DNA of 64,000 nucleotides from Thermosporothrix hazakensis (GCF_003253565.1 NZ_QKUF01000007.1:62001-126000), one strand, 5' to 3'; shown: positions 33,832 to 43,290, counted from the stretch's first letter. A program made the numbers and translations. The notes: a model not told the origin generated them from the sequence alone.

Positions 33832-34974
33832 ATGCACAATACTATGGAGGACACTTTGCTACAGGATGTTTCTAAGAGTCTAGCTGAGCAGAAGAAGCAG
33901 TTGCCCAGAAAGGGCGCGCTGGTGCTGGAAGATGGAACACGGTTTGAGGGGATCTCATTCGGACACCCTGAATCGATTGCAGGTGAAGTGGTGTTTTGCA
34001 CTGGTATGGTCGGGTATCCCGAGGCCATGACGGATGCCTCTTATACCGGGCAGATCCTGACAATGACGTATCCCATTATGGGAAACTATGGCGTGCCAGA
34101 ACCTTCTCTCTGGGAGGATGAGCGGATCCGGGTCTCCGGTCTGATTGTCTCGAACTATATTGATACGCCCTCTCACGCACAGAGCACGATGAGCCTGGGT
34201 ACATGGTTACAGCGCGAAGGCATCCCGGGCCTGGAAATCAAAGATACGCGCCGCCTCACACAGCATATTCGTGAACATGGAACAATGCTCGGTAAAATTC
34301 TCATCAATGATGAAGATGTTCCATTCTATGACCCCAACAGTGAAAATTTAGTGGCGCGCGTTTCTACAAAAGAAGTAATGAAAGCCGGTTCCGGTGATAC
34401 AACAATTGTGCTGATTGATTGCGGCGCGAAACGCAACATTGAGCGAAGCCTGCTCAAGCGCAATGTCCAGGTGGTTACAGTGCCCTGGGACTTCGATTTC
34501 CTCGACCCTGCCAATCGCTTTGACTTTGATGGCATCCTGGTCTCGAATGGTCCTGGAGATCCGAAATACGCTGATAAGACGATCAGGATTCTTCAGAAGG
34601 CGCTGGCAAGCAAGATCCCGACAATGGGTATCTGCCTGGGACATCAGTTGCTTGCGCTGGCGGCTGGCGGGGATACCTATAAGCTCAAGTTCGGGCATCG
34701 CAGTCAGAATCAGCCCTGCATTGAAAGCAATACAAAGCGCTGCTATATCACGACACAGAATCACGGGTTTGCCGTTGGCACCATTCCCGAGGGCTTCACT
34801 GCCTGGTTTACCAATGCAAATGATGGTAGCAATGAGGGGCTGAAACATGAGGAACTGCCGTTCCTGTCCGTGCAGTTCCATCCCGAAGCAACTCCGGGTC
34901 CCGAGGATGCAGAATGGCTGTTCGACCACTTCCTGAAGGTGGTAAGAGAAGAAAAGAGCAAGAAGGGGGCATAG
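33832..34974 (+). CDS. carA: Carbamoyl-phosphate synthase small (glutaminase) subunit
   Basis: Hydrolyses glutamine and passes ammonia to CarB. The N-terminal domain begins GALVLEDGTRFEGISFG; the class I glutamine amidotransferase domain (about residues 195-370) has the nucleophile Cys in MGICLGHQLLALA and the His-Glu pair in SVQFHPEATPGPEDA. Length 380 is typical. An N-terminal extension of about 28 residues precedes the usual start, so ATG 33844 is an alternative start. Followed by carB after 7 bases. Confidence 0.96.
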   Translation: MHNTMEDTLLQDVSKSLAEQKKQLPRKGALVLEDGTRFEGISFGHPESIAGEVVFCTGMVGYPEAMTDASYTGQILTMTYPIMGNYGVPEPSLWEDERIRVSGLIVSNYIDTPSHAQSTMSLGTWLQREGIPGLEIKDTRRLTQHIREHGTMLGKILINDEDVPFYDPNSENLVARVSTKEVMKAGSGDTTIVLIDCGAKRNIERSLLKRNVQVVTVPWDFDFLDPANRFDFDGILVSNGPGDPKYADKTIRILQKALASKIPTMGICLGHQLLALAAGGDTYKLKFGHRSQNQPCIESNTKRCYITTQNHGFAVGTIPEGFTAWFTNANDGSNEGLKHEELPFLSVQFHPEATPGPEDAEWLFDHFLKVVREEKSKKGA

Positions 34975-34981
34975 GCCGAAG

Positions 34982-37900
34982 GTGAAAACGAATCTACGCA
35001 AGGTGTTGGTACTGGGGGCAGGAGCCCTGAAAATTGGTCAGGCGGGCGAGTTCGACTACTCTGGCTCTCAGGCGCTAAAAGCATTACAAGAAGAAGGCAT
35101 TTCCACTGTTCTTATCAATCCTAATATCGCCACGATTCAGACATCAAAAGAGCTGGCCGACGAAGTGTACTTCCTGCCAGTGACGCCGTTCTTTGTTGAG
35201 AAGGTGATTGAGAAGGAGCGTCCAGACGGTATTCTGCTCTCCTTCGGTGGACAGACGGCTCTCAACTGTGGCATCGCCCTGCATAAGTCGGGCGTCCTGG
35301 AAAAGTACGGCGTCCGTATTCTGGGTACTCCGATCTCGGCGATTATCCTGACTGAGGATCGAGAAGAGTTTGCAACGCACCTGCGTAATATCCATATTCC
35401 GACCCCACAGAGCCGTACGGCTGAAACCCTTGAGGAAGCCCGGACGATCGCGAGTGAACTGGGCTACCCGCTGATGGTTCGCGCTGGCTATGCGCTTGGC
35501 GGCCAGGGATCGGGTATCGCTGCAAACGAAGAAGAGCTGACGAAGATTGTCAATGGCGCCCTGGCCTTTGCTCCACAGGTGCTGATCGAACAATATCTGC
35601 ACCATTATAAAGAGGTAGAGTATGAGGTGGTGCGTGATGCCTACGACAACTGTATCACCGTCTGTAACATGGAGAACATGGACCCTCTGGGCATCCATAC
35701 CGGTGAGTCGATTGTTGTCGCACCCAGTCAGACACTGACGAACTATGAATACCATATGTTGCGTACCGCTGCGATCACCATTGTGCGGAGTCTGGGTATT
35801 GTCGGTGAATGTAATGTGCAGTACGCGCTTGATCCAAAGACCTCCCGCTACTATGTGATTGAGGTGAATGCCCGTCTCTCGCGCAGTTCGGCGCTTGCCA
35901 GTAAAGCGACCGGTTATCCGCTGGCCTATGTGGCGGCAAAGCTTGCGCTTGGCTATAGCCTGACCGACCTCACCAATCGCGTAACGGGTGTCACACAGGC
36001 CTGCTTTGAACCAAGCCTGGATTACATTGTTGTGAAGATCCCGCGTTGGGACCTGGATAAATTCAAGGACGCGGATCAAACCATTGGCACCGGCATGAAG
36101 TCAGTCGGTGAGGTAATGGGCATCGGTCGTACCTTTGAAGAGGCCTATCAAAAGGCGATCCGCATGCTGGATCTCGATTTTGAGGGGGCGACCTCGGAGA
36201 AGGTCTTCAGAGGACACGAGCGAGACGCCGATGTGCTCGCGAAGTTTTTGTACACGCCAACACCCAAGCGTATGTTCGCGCTGCCTCTGGCGATGCGCAA
36301 CCAATATTCGATTGAGCAGATCTATGACATCACGGGTATCGATCCCTGGTTCTTGCAGCGTATCCGGACCATCTTGCAGGCTGAGATAGAGCTACAGGAG
36401 ACTAAGGATCTCTCGGCGGAGCGGCTGCGGAAGCTCAAACAACTGGGTATCTCCGATAAGCGGATTGGCGAGCTGACCGGCAAAACCGGGCTGGAAGTGC
36501 GGGCACTCCGAAAACAATACAATATTGTCCCGGCGATTCTACAGATCGATACGCTGGCCGGCGAGTTCCCATCCGAGACGAACTATCTCTATACCACCTA
36601 TAACGCCGACCATACCGATATTCAGCCGCTCAACAAGGAGGGCGTGGTGATTGTTGGTTCCGGTCCCTACCGTATCGGGTCATCGGTTGAATTTGACTGG
36701 ACAACGGTCAGCACCGTGCTGGCGTTGAAAAAGTATGGCAAGCGTTCGGTGGTGATTAACTGTAACCCGGAGACGGTCTCGACCGACTACGATACGTCCG
36801 ATCGCCTCTACTTTGAAGAGCTGACCTTTGAGCGTCTTGCTGATATCTGCGATTTTGAGAACCCATACGGTGCCATCGTTTCGGTGGGTGGTCAGACGCC
36901 AAATAATCGCGTGAAATCGCTGAGTGCCTATGGTGTCCCCATTCTTGGCACCTCCGCTGAGAATATCGACCGCGCCGAAGATCGCTACAAGTTCTCGAAC
37001 CTGCTGGATGTCCTGCATATTCGCCAGCCCGAATGGGCAAGCGTGACCAGCTTCGAGGATGTGCGCTGGTTCGCAGAGCGTGTCGGCTATCCGGTGCTGG
37101 TGCGCCCGTCGTATGTGCTCTCGGGAAGCGCAATGAACGTCTGTTACAATGAAGAACAGCTCAAACGCTATATTAATGAAGCGGTAGCTGTCTCGCCCGA
37201 GTATCCGGTGACGGTCTCGAAGTTCTTCCAGAAGGTCAAAGAGATCGAGTTGGATGCCGTGGCCCAGCGAGGACGAGTCAAAGCCTTCGTTATCTCTGAA
37301 CATATCGAAAACGCAGGCGTGCACTCCGGTGACGCAACCATTGTCCTGCCGCCACAGACGATTAATGAAGAGACACGTGTGCGTATTGAAGAGGTCGGGC
37401 GCGCCATCGCGGAAGCGCTGGAGATCACCGGACCGTTCAATATCCAGTTTCTGGCAAAAGATAATCAGGTCTATGTGATCGAGACGAACCTGCGTGCCTC
37501 GCGAACCTTCCCCTTTATCTCGAAGGTGATGGGCGTGAACATGATCGAGCTGTTCGTGGATGCGCTTTTCAATGAAGAAATCCCTGCGGTGCGCATGCCC
37601 GCCCCGACCTTTACCGCTGTGAAGGCGCCTCAGTTCTCCTTCGCGCGCTTGAAGGGCGCCGATCCAATTCTGCGTGTTGAGATGTCATCCACGGGCGAGG
37701 TGGCCTGCTTCGGTGAAGATATCGAGGAAGCCTACCTCAAGGCTATTATCGCGACGGGTAACCATATTCCGCAGAAAGGTGTGTTTATCAGTCTCGGCGG
37801 AGAAGATAAAAAGCTTCGCTTCCTTGAGAGCGCCCGTTTGCTGGCGCAGCTTGGCCTCCCGCTCTATGCGACAGAGAACACTGCCAACTTCCTGCGCGAG

Positions 37901-38185
37901 CACGGTGTTGAGACGACCATGCTCTACAAGCTGCATGAACAGAAGGAGCCAAACTTCCTGACGTACTTCAGGGAAGGCAAGGTTGATCTGGCTATCAATA
38001 TTGTTGATCGCAATATACTCAAGGAAGTGGACGACGATTACGCGATGCGCCGTCACGCGATTGACCATAACATTCCGCTGTTCACGAAAGTGAAGCAGGC
38101 GCGTCTGTTCGTAAAGGCGATCACCGAGAAGGATTTGCAGACCATTCCTATCAAATCCTGGAACGAGTACACAAACGCGAAGTAG
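34982..38185 (+). CDS. carB: Carbamoyl-phosphate synthase large subunit
   Basis: Makes carbamoyl phosphate from bicarbonate, ammonia and two ATP, feeding PyrB and arginine synthesis. The duplicated ATP-grasp halves are both complete: LGAGALKIGQAGEFDYSG at the N-terminus and VGSGPYRIGSSVEFDW at the start of the second half (about residue 560), with MVRAGYALGGQGSG and LVRPSYVLSGSAM glycine-rich loops. The C-terminal MGS-like allosteric domain covers about the last 130 residues (GVFISLGGEDKKLRF onward). 1067 aa is standard. The GTG start lies 7 bases after carA. Confidence 0.98.
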   Translation: MKTNLRKVLVLGAGALKIGQAGEFDYSGSQALKALQEEGISTVLINPNIATIQTSKELADEVYFLPVTPFFVEKVIEKERPDGILLSFGGQTALNCGIALHKSGVLEKYGVRILGTPISAIILTEDREEFATHLRNIHIPTPQSRTAETLEEARTIASELGYPLMVRAGYALGGQGSGIAANEEELTKIVNGALAFAPQVLIEQYLHHYKEVEYEVVRDAYDNCITVCNMENMDPLGIHTGESIVVAPSQTLTNYEYHMLRTAAITIVRSLGIVGECNVQYALDPKTSRYYVIEVNARLSRSSALASKATGYPLAYVAAKLALGYSLTDLTNRVTGVTQACFEPSLDYIVVKIPRWDLDKFKDADQTIGTGMKSVGEVMGIGRTFEEAYQKAIRMLDLDFEGATSEKVFRGHERDADVLAKFLYTPTPKRMFALPLAMRNQYSIEQIYDITGIDPWFLQRIRTILQAEIELQETKDLSAERLRKLKQLGISDKRIGELTGKTGLEVRALRKQYNIVPAILQIDTLAGEFPSETNYLYTTYNADHTDIQPLNKEGVVIVGSGPYRIGSSVEFDWTTVSTVLALKKYGKRSVVINCNPETVSTDYDTSDRLYFEELTFERLADICDFENPYGAIVSVGGQTPNNRVKSLSAYGVPILGTSAENIDRAEDRYKFSNLLDVLHIRQPEWASVTSFEDVRWFAERVGYPVLVRPSYVLSGSAMNVCYNEEQLKRYINEAVAVSPEYPVTVSKFFQKVKEIELDAVAQRGRVKAFVISEHIENAGVHSGDATIVLPPQTINEETRVRIEEVGRAIAEALEITGPFNIQFLAKDNQVYVIETNLRASRTFPFISKVMGVNMIELFVDALFNEEIPAVRMPAPTFTAVKAPQFSFARLKGADPILRVEMSSTGEVACFGEDIEEAYLKAIIATGNHIPQKGVFISLGGEDKKLRFLESARLLAQLGLPLYATENTANFLREHGVETTMLYKLHEQKEPNFLTYFREGKVDLAINIVDRNILKEVDDDYAMRRHAIDHNIPLFTKVKQARLFVKAITEKDLQTIPIKSWNEYTNAK

Positions 38186-38200
38186 TGCCATTTCATTCGG

Positions 38201-38222
38201 GGAGGAGGGCTACCCCTCCTCC
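38201..38222 (+). repeat. Intercistronic hairpin between carB and the flavoprotein gene
   Basis: GGAGGAGGG (38201-38209) and CCCTCCTCC (38214-38222) form a perfect 9-bp GC-rich stem with a 4-base loop. No U-tract follows, so it probably modulates or stabilises rather than ends the transcript. Confidence 0.6.
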
Positions 38223-38253
38223 TCTGTCATGAGTAAAAGCAAGGAGCAGTAGC

Positions 38254-39915
38254 ATGTCAACGCAGCCCACAACTGTACAAAAGAGAGAGACCGACGTTCT
38301 GATCATTGGCTCTGGTGGAGCCGGTCTGCGTGCGGCGATTGAAGCGACGACGCGCGGTGCGAATGTGCTGATTATCGCGAAAGAGGAGCTGAGAGAGGCC
38401 CATACCGGCTGGGCAATGGGCGGTATTAATGTTGCGATCAAGGAACCGGCAACCCCACAGCAGCACTTTGAAGACACGATTAACGGCGGCTGGCGTATCA
38501 ATAATTTCAAGCTGGCAAAGATCTTTGCTGAAGAGATGCCCGACCGTATCCACGATCTGGAACGTTATGGCGTCCTTTTTGACCGTCTGCCCGATGGCAC
38601 TTATTTTACCTGGGCCAGCGGGAAGCAGTCGGCGCCTTTGAATCTGTGTGCTGGAGACTATACCGGACGTGAGATGATGCGCGGTCTCTTGCTGGAGGTC
38701 AAGCGCCTGGGGGTCCCTTATCTGGAGCATACCTATGCAACGCGTCTCTTCAAGCAGGGTGATCGCGTGGTCGGTGCGTTCCTGATGAATAGCCTGACCG
38801 GAGAGCAAACTGTTGTGCGGGCAAAGGCGGTCATTGTTGCGACTGGTGGAGGCGGCGCTATGTATCGCGTGAACACCAATGCTCCGAGCAACACCGGCGA
38901 GGGGTACGCCTGGGGCCTGGACATGGGTGCGGAGATGGTTGATATGGAGCTCGTGCAGTTCCACCCGACCGGCATGGCCTGGCCTCCTGAGAAACGCGGC
39001 ACGCTGGTGACGGAAAAGGTGCGCGGCAATGGCGGCATTCTGAAGAACAAGCATGGTGAGCGCTTCATGGCCCGCTATCAGCCACAGCGTATGGAACTGG
39101 CTGGCCGTGACGAGGTTTCACGCGCAATCTATCAGGAGATCCAGGAAGGGCGCGGTACCGAGCATAACGCGGTCTATCTGGACGTTACCCACTGGGAAGA
39201 GGGCAAGGTTGAGAAGCTGATTCCTGATGTGTTTGCGGCACATATGGAAGTCGGGATTGATATTCGCAAGCAGATGATGGAAATCTCGCCCTCGATGCAC
39301 CATATGATGGGTGGCTTCGTCATTACCGAATGGGGTGAGACCAATGTTGAGGGACTCTATGCGGTCGGTGAGGTTTCCTGTAGCGTACACGGCGCGAATC
39401 GCCTTGGCGGCAACTCTATCGCGGAAGGACAAGTCTTCGGGCGGCGTGCTGGTATCCGCACTTCCGAGTATGTGAAGGGCGTCTCGATGCCGGAGATCAG
39501 CGAGCAACTCATCAATGCAGAACTGCAACGCATTCACTCCTACTTGCAGCGCGAGCAAGGGCCGAAGCCTGCTGAGGTACTGTCGAAGATCAAAGATACC
39601 ATGTGGAACTATGTCGGGATTATCCGTACGGAGGAGGGCCTGCTGAAGGGACAGGAAGAGATCAAGAAGCTGCAACAAGAGGCGCAGCAGATCAAGGCGA
39701 CCAACACGCAGGAGCTTCAGGCCAGTCTGGAAATTCGCGATATGTTGGAGACGGCAGAAGCAATTGTCACCTCGGCTCTGGTCAGAAAAGAGAGCCGTGG
39801 AGCCCACTTCCGCGCCGACTATCCTCAGATGAGCGAGGAATGGGAGAAGAACATTCGTGTCTTCCGCGGTGAAGATGGCAAGCTGGTTACCAGGGTTGTG
39901 CCTGTGACGAAGTAA
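38254..39915 (+). CDS. Fumarate reductase / succinate dehydrogenase-type flavoprotein in the pyr operon
   Basis: A complete FrdA/SdhA-family flavoprotein of 553 aa. Seen: FAD motif VLIIGSGGAGLRAA near residue 15; H50 in EAHTGWAMGG, the position of the covalent FAD-His link in SdhA/FrdA and absent from L-aspartate oxidase; H237 in QFHPTG; R285 in LAGRDEVSR, the catalytic acid position; H379 and R383 in VHGANRLGGNS, the substrate dicarboxylate site. So dicarboxylate redox chemistry is likely. No SdhB, SdhC or SdhD is adjacent. It sits 68 bases after carB and 72 before pyrC, where dihydroorotate dehydrogenase would fit. It may be a displaced SdhA/FrdA, an electron acceptor partner for a fumarate-using PyrD elsewhere, or a substitute for it. 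RBS AAGGAG. Confidence 0.88.
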   Translation: MSTQPTTVQKRETDVLIIGSGGAGLRAAIEATTRGANVLIIAKEELREAHTGWAMGGINVAIKEPATPQQHFEDTINGGWRINNFKLAKIFAEEMPDRIHDLERYGVLFDRLPDGTYFTWASGKQSAPLNLCAGDYTGREMMRGLLLEVKRLGVPYLEHTYATRLFKQGDRVVGAFLMNSLTGEQTVVRAKAVIVATGGGGAMYRVNTNAPSNTGEGYAWGLDMGAEMVDMELVQFHPTGMAWPPEKRGTLVTEKVRGNGGILKNKHGERFMARYQPQRMELAGRDEVSRAIYQEIQEGRGTEHNAVYLDVTHWEEGKVEKLIPDVFAAHMEVGIDIRKQMMEISPSMHHMMGGFVITEWGETNVEGLYAVGEVSCSVHGANRLGGNSIAEGQVFGRRAGIRTSEYVKGVSMPEISEQLINAELQRIHSYLQREQGPKPAEVLSKIKDTMWNYVGIIRTEEGLLKGQEEIKKLQQEAQQIKATNTQELQASLEIRDMLETAEAIVTSALVRKESRGAHFRADYPQMSEEWEKNIRVFRGEDGKLVTRVVPVTK

Positions 39916-39987
39916 GTGTGTTGTGTATCAATCGCCCTGCTGGATGGAGAGTCTCTATCCACAGGGCGGAGTATCGAAAGGAGCGAA

Positions 39988-41355
39988 ATGGCGTCAGCGC
40001 TTATCGGTTCAATTGTCCTGCCGGATCGCGTCATTGAGGGGACGCTGCGGCTTGCAGAGGGAAAAATTGTTGCTATTGAAGAGGGTTTCCCCAAAGACGG
40101 TACCGAGGTGATCGATGTTCGGAGAAAAGGGAAATATATCTTACCCGGGCTGATTGAGGTGCACGGGCATTTTCGTGAGCCCGGTCTTGAGTATAAGGAA
40201 GATATTCCGCATGGGACGCGGGCGGCGGTTGCTGGTGGCTATACTACGGTGTTTGATATGCCGAATGTGCGCCCTCCAACCACGACGGTAGAACGCGTCA
40301 AAGATCAGATTAAGCGCTACACCGGGCGCTCCTACACCGATTTTACCATTAATATGGGCACCGCAGTCGAGGATATCGATGAGCTGCGGAAGATCGATAA
40401 AGACCTGATTACCGGGGTGAAGATCTTCACCGCGGGGCACGCCACCACGCCGACAACTATTCCGCATCTGAGCGATATCACGCAGATCTTTGAGATCCTG
40501 GGCGAGCGTCAGATTATGGCGCTGCTACACGCAGAAAATCAGGAGCTGGTCAACTATTTTACGCATAAGTATCGCGATGAATATGGACGAACCGATCCTG
40601 CCGTATGGAGCGAGGCCCGAAATCTCGCGGTTGTGCTCACTTCGGCGCTGGAAATGATCTCGCTGGCGAAGCTCAACCATGTCAAACTCTACCTGTTGCA
40701 CCTTTCCACGACAGAGGAGTTTGAGGCGGTCGCGTTCGGACGACGTATCGGCGTTGATGTCTATGGTGAAATCGCTTCCTACCAGCTTGCCTTTAATACC
40801 AGCGACTACGAGAAGTATGGCAACTTTATCAATGTGGCGCCGGCATTGCGCTCACCTGAGGAGCAGCGGAAGCTCTGGCAACTGTTGCGTAACGGGCAGA
40901 TTGACGCCGTGATCTCCGAACACACACCGCACTCTCTTGAAGAGAAGCAGAAGGCAAACGTCTGGGAGACAGCTTCGGGCATGCCGGGCATTCAGGAGAC
41001 GTTGCCTGTACTGGTGACAAACTGGATCAAACAGTTCGGCCATGAGACATTGGAAGAAGGGCTTGTACGCATCGCGCAGGTGACGTCACGCAATATCGCT
41101 CGTATCTTCGGGTTTGGCCAGAAAGGCGGGCTTGAGGTCGGGAAAGATGCCGATGTCACAGTGATCGATACCGAGCAGGTTTGGGAAGTCAAAAAAGAGG
41201 ATCTCTTTACCAAGAATCGCTGGTCTGCCTATGAGGGAATGCAGCTTGTTGGACGTCCCATCATGACCCTCTTACGCGGCAATATTGTCTATCAACAAGG
41301 TGAGGTGATTGGCGAGGCACGCGGTCAGCGTATCCGCCGCGAGAATCAGCAATAG
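39988..41355 (+). CDS. pyrC: Dihydroorotase
   Basis: Cyclises carbamoyl aspartate to dihydroorotate. Amidohydrolase metal site: H59 and H61 in VHGHFREPG, the carbamylated Lys K145 in GVKIFTAGH, HAENQEL and HLSTTEEFE for the further His ligands. The block that is normally T/S-D-H-A-P-H reads SEHTPH, placing E311 at the catalytic Asp position. Class I dihydroorotase size (455 aa). ATG 39988 is fixed by AAAGGAG; the frame extends upstream to 39916 without support. Allantoinase-type function is less likely given the operon. Confidence 0.9.
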   Translation: MASALIGSIVLPDRVIEGTLRLAEGKIVAIEEGFPKDGTEVIDVRRKGKYILPGLIEVHGHFREPGLEYKEDIPHGTRAAVAGGYTTVFDMPNVRPPTTTVERVKDQIKRYTGRSYTDFTINMGTAVEDIDELRKIDKDLITGVKIFTAGHATTPTTIPHLSDITQIFEILGERQIMALLHAENQELVNYFTHKYRDEYGRTDPAVWSEARNLAVVLTSALEMISLAKLNHVKLYLLHLSTTEEFEAVAFGRRIGVDVYGEIASYQLAFNTSDYEKYGNFINVAPALRSPEEQRKLWQLLRNGQIDAVISEHTPHSLEEKQKANVWETASGMPGIQETLPVLVTNWIKQFGHETLEEGLVRIAQVTSRNIARIFGFGQKGGLEVGKDADVTVIDTEQVWEVKKEDLFTKNRWSAYEGMQLVGRPIMTLLRGNIVYQQGEVIGEARGQRIRRENQQ

Positions 41356-41366
41356 GAAGGGATGAT

Positions 41367-42005
41367 ATGACAGAGATAATGCACCTGTTTGAGCAGGTTG
41401 GCGCGATTGTGATGGGTAGTCATTTTGTCTATAGCTCCGGGCGGCATAGCTCGGTATATGTCAATAAAGATGCTCTCTATGTCCATCCCACGATCATCTC
41501 TTCGTTGTGTCGTCTGATGGCGGAACAGTACGAGCCGGAGACCGTTGATGTTGTGGTGGCTCCTGTGCTTGGTGGGATTGTTCTTTCGCAATGGACTGCC
41601 TATTATTTGACACAGCTTCGCAAGCAGGGTGAGACGCTTGCTGTCTTCGCCGAAAAGGGGGCTGATGGTGTCGATAAGCAGTTCTTCTTCAGTCGGGGCT
41701 ATGACAAATATATCGCAGGAAAAAATGTTGTGGTGGTCGAAGATATTCTCACAACAGGCAACTCCGCGAAGCAGACCATTGAGCTGGTGCGCAGGCACAA
41801 CGGACATATCATCGGGTTGAGCGCGCTCTGCAACCGGGGCGGCGTGACTCCCGAAGCGGTTGGCGGTGTTCCGATACATGCGTTGATCGAACTGCCACTT
41901 GAGACCTACACGGAGGAGGCCTGCCCGTTCTGTCGGGATGGCGTGCCTGTGAATACGGAACTGGGAAAGGGTCGAGCGTTCCTGGCGAAACGAAAGGGGG
42001 CCTGA
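41367..42005 (+). CDS. pyrE: Orotate phosphoribosyltransferase
   Basis: Transfers phosphoribose from PRPP to orotate to give OMP. The PRPP-binding signature VVVVEDILTTGNSAKQTI is at about residues 115-132, and SGRHSSVYVNKDA near residue 25 is the orotate-side motif. The C-terminus has a Cys pair in EACPFCRDG and extends slightly beyond the E. coli form (212 aa in all), as in many Gram-positive type proteins. It begins 11 bases after pyrC and ends one base before pyrF. Confidence 0.95.
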   Translation: MTEIMHLFEQVGAIVMGSHFVYSSGRHSSVYVNKDALYVHPTIISSLCRLMAEQYEPETVDVVVAPVLGGIVLSQWTAYYLTQLRKQGETLAVFAEKGADGVDKQFFFSRGYDKYIAGKNVVVVEDILTTGNSAKQTIELVRRHNGHIIGLSALCNRGGVTPEAVGGVPIHALIELPLETYTEEACPFCRDGVPVNTELGKGRAFLAKRKGA

Positions 42006-42006
42006 C

Positions 42007-42843
42007 GTGGGGTTCGTCGAAAAGCTTCTGACGGCAGCGCGACACAATGACAGCCTGCTCTGCGTTGGTCTGGACCCCGAGCTTTCCCGGCTTCCTGCGC
42101 ACCTGCAAGCGCTTCCACTTGACCGGGCAGTTACTCAGTTTTGTCGTGAGATCATCGAGGCAACGGCCCCCTATGTCTGCGCTTTCAAGCCGAATCTGGC
42201 CTTTTTTGAGCAGCTTGGCGTTGATGGGATGCGCGTGTTTCAGCAGGTTGTTAAGGCGGTTCCATCCGAGATACCAGTCATTGCAGATGCCAAGCGGGGT
42301 GATATCGGAAATACAGCAAAAGCATACGCAGTCAGTATCTTTGATGAGTTTGGGTGTGATGCGGTGACGGTTAACCCCTATCTGGGCTATGACAGCGTCG
42401 CTCCGTTTCTGGCCTATCGCGAGAAAGGTGTGATCCTGCTTTGCCGAACCTCCAATCCGGGCGCGCGCGACTTTCAGGATTTGCCGGTTCAGGGGCCTGA
42501 TGGGCAGGTGCGTCCGCTGTACGAAGTGGTGGCACAGCGTATCCAGGCATGGAATGAGGCGGGAAACTGCGGCATGGTTGTCGGTGCAACCTATCCAGAA
42601 GAGTTGTGTCGTTTGCGTACCCTTTGCCCGGATCTGCCAATCCTGATCCCCGGTATCGGCGCACAGGGCGGCGATCTTGAGGCGGCAGTCAGGGCCGGAG
42701 TTGATGCCCGGGGAGAGAAGGCGATTATTTCGGCCTCACGCTCGGTGCTGTTTGCCGGGAGCGGTCCTGATTTTGCCCATGCCGCAACTCGCGAGGCACA
42801 ACGCTTGCGTGATGCAATTAACAAGGCCCGGCGCCATCAGTAA
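42007..42843 (+). CDS. pyrF: Orotidine 5'-phosphate decarboxylase (class 2)
   Basis: Decarboxylates OMP to UMP, the last step of the pathway. The catalytic Lys-Asp network is seen in PVIADAKRGDIGNTAKAYA (about residues 92-110), preceded by FKPNLAFFEQLG, the class 2 form of the first active-site strand; PGIGAQGGDLEAAVRAG holds the phosphate-binding loop. 278 aa fits the longer class 2 group. The GTG start is separated from the pyrE stop by one base, so translation is coupled. Last gene of the operon. Confidence 0.95.
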   Translation: MGFVEKLLTAARHNDSLLCVGLDPELSRLPAHLQALPLDRAVTQFCREIIEATAPYVCAFKPNLAFFEQLGVDGMRVFQQVVKAVPSEIPVIADAKRGDIGNTAKAYAVSIFDEFGCDAVTVNPYLGYDSVAPFLAYREKGVILLCRTSNPGARDFQDLPVQGPDGQVRPLYEVVAQRIQAWNEAGNCGMVVGATYPEELCRLRTLCPDLPILIPGIGAQGGDLEAAVRAGVDARGEKAIISASRSVLFAGSGPDFAHAATREAQRLRDAINKARRHQ

Positions 42844-42853
42844 ACAAAGATAG

Positions 42854-42895
42854 GCAGGTGTTATCATGCACAATGATAGCACCTGCATTTTTCTC
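42854..42895. terminator. Strong terminator at the end of the pyr operon
   Basis: A 14-bp stem with one mismatch (GCAGGTGTTATCAT at 42854-42867, ATGATAGCACCTGC at 42873-42886) is followed by ATTTTTC on the plus strand. It can also serve the convergent MazG-like gene, whose stop lies at 42895. Confidence 0.9.
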
Positions 42896-43290
42896 TAAGA
42901 GAGCTTGTCTTTCCCGTGATATTTCCAGGTACGATGGACGTTCTTTTCCATCTTGTCGATGTAGGCTTGCTGAAGATCAACTCCGGTATAGTTTGCCAGC
43001 TTGAAAATGTACGCCAGACAGTCCGCCAGCTCCTGTCCCAGGTCCTCGCGGTGGATCTTCAAGGCTTCATCCAGCGAGACAATCTCATCTTCATTGCGGG
43101 CAGGATCGGTCATTGAGTAGACGTTTTTCAATACCTGTGCGACCTCACCAACCTCGCCACTGAGAAGTGTGAGGTTCAGAAAGATGTCTGTATTAAAGTT
43201 GTTCTTTTTATCAAGCCAGCGATGAAATTCCTGGAAATCGTTGATTGTTCGCATCTTGTTGGGGAAAACGGTTTTCTCTTCGTCAGCCAT
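42895..43290 (-). CDS. MazG-like nucleotide pyrophosphohydrolase
   Basis: A small all-alpha NTP pyrophosphohydrolase (131 aa). The metal-binding ExxE-type motifs are in LLSGEVGEVAQVL (about residues 44-56) and GQELADCLAYIFKLANYTGVD (about 86-106), the layout of the MazG/dUTPase-2 superfamily. Such enzymes clear non-canonical or excess nucleotides, which would suit a position next to the pyrimidine operon, though it is transcribed convergently. Ribosome site is on the minus strand just before ATG 43290. The LLM gene upstream is 15 bases away in the same direction, so they may be co-transcribed. Confidence 0.8.
   Translation of the reverse strand: MADEEKTVFPNKMRTINDFQEFHRWLDKKNNFNTDIFLNLTLLSGEVGEVAQVLKNVYSMTDPARNEDEIVSLDEALKIHREDLGQELADCLAYIFKLANYTGVDLQQAYIDKMEKNVHRTWKYHGKDKLS

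Noticed and set aside
38254..39915. L-aspartate oxidase (NadB) as identity of the pyr-operon flavoprotein
   Set aside because: H50 in the AHTGWAMGG motif is the covalent-FAD His of SdhA/FrdA; NadB has no His there, and no nadA or nadC is adjacent.
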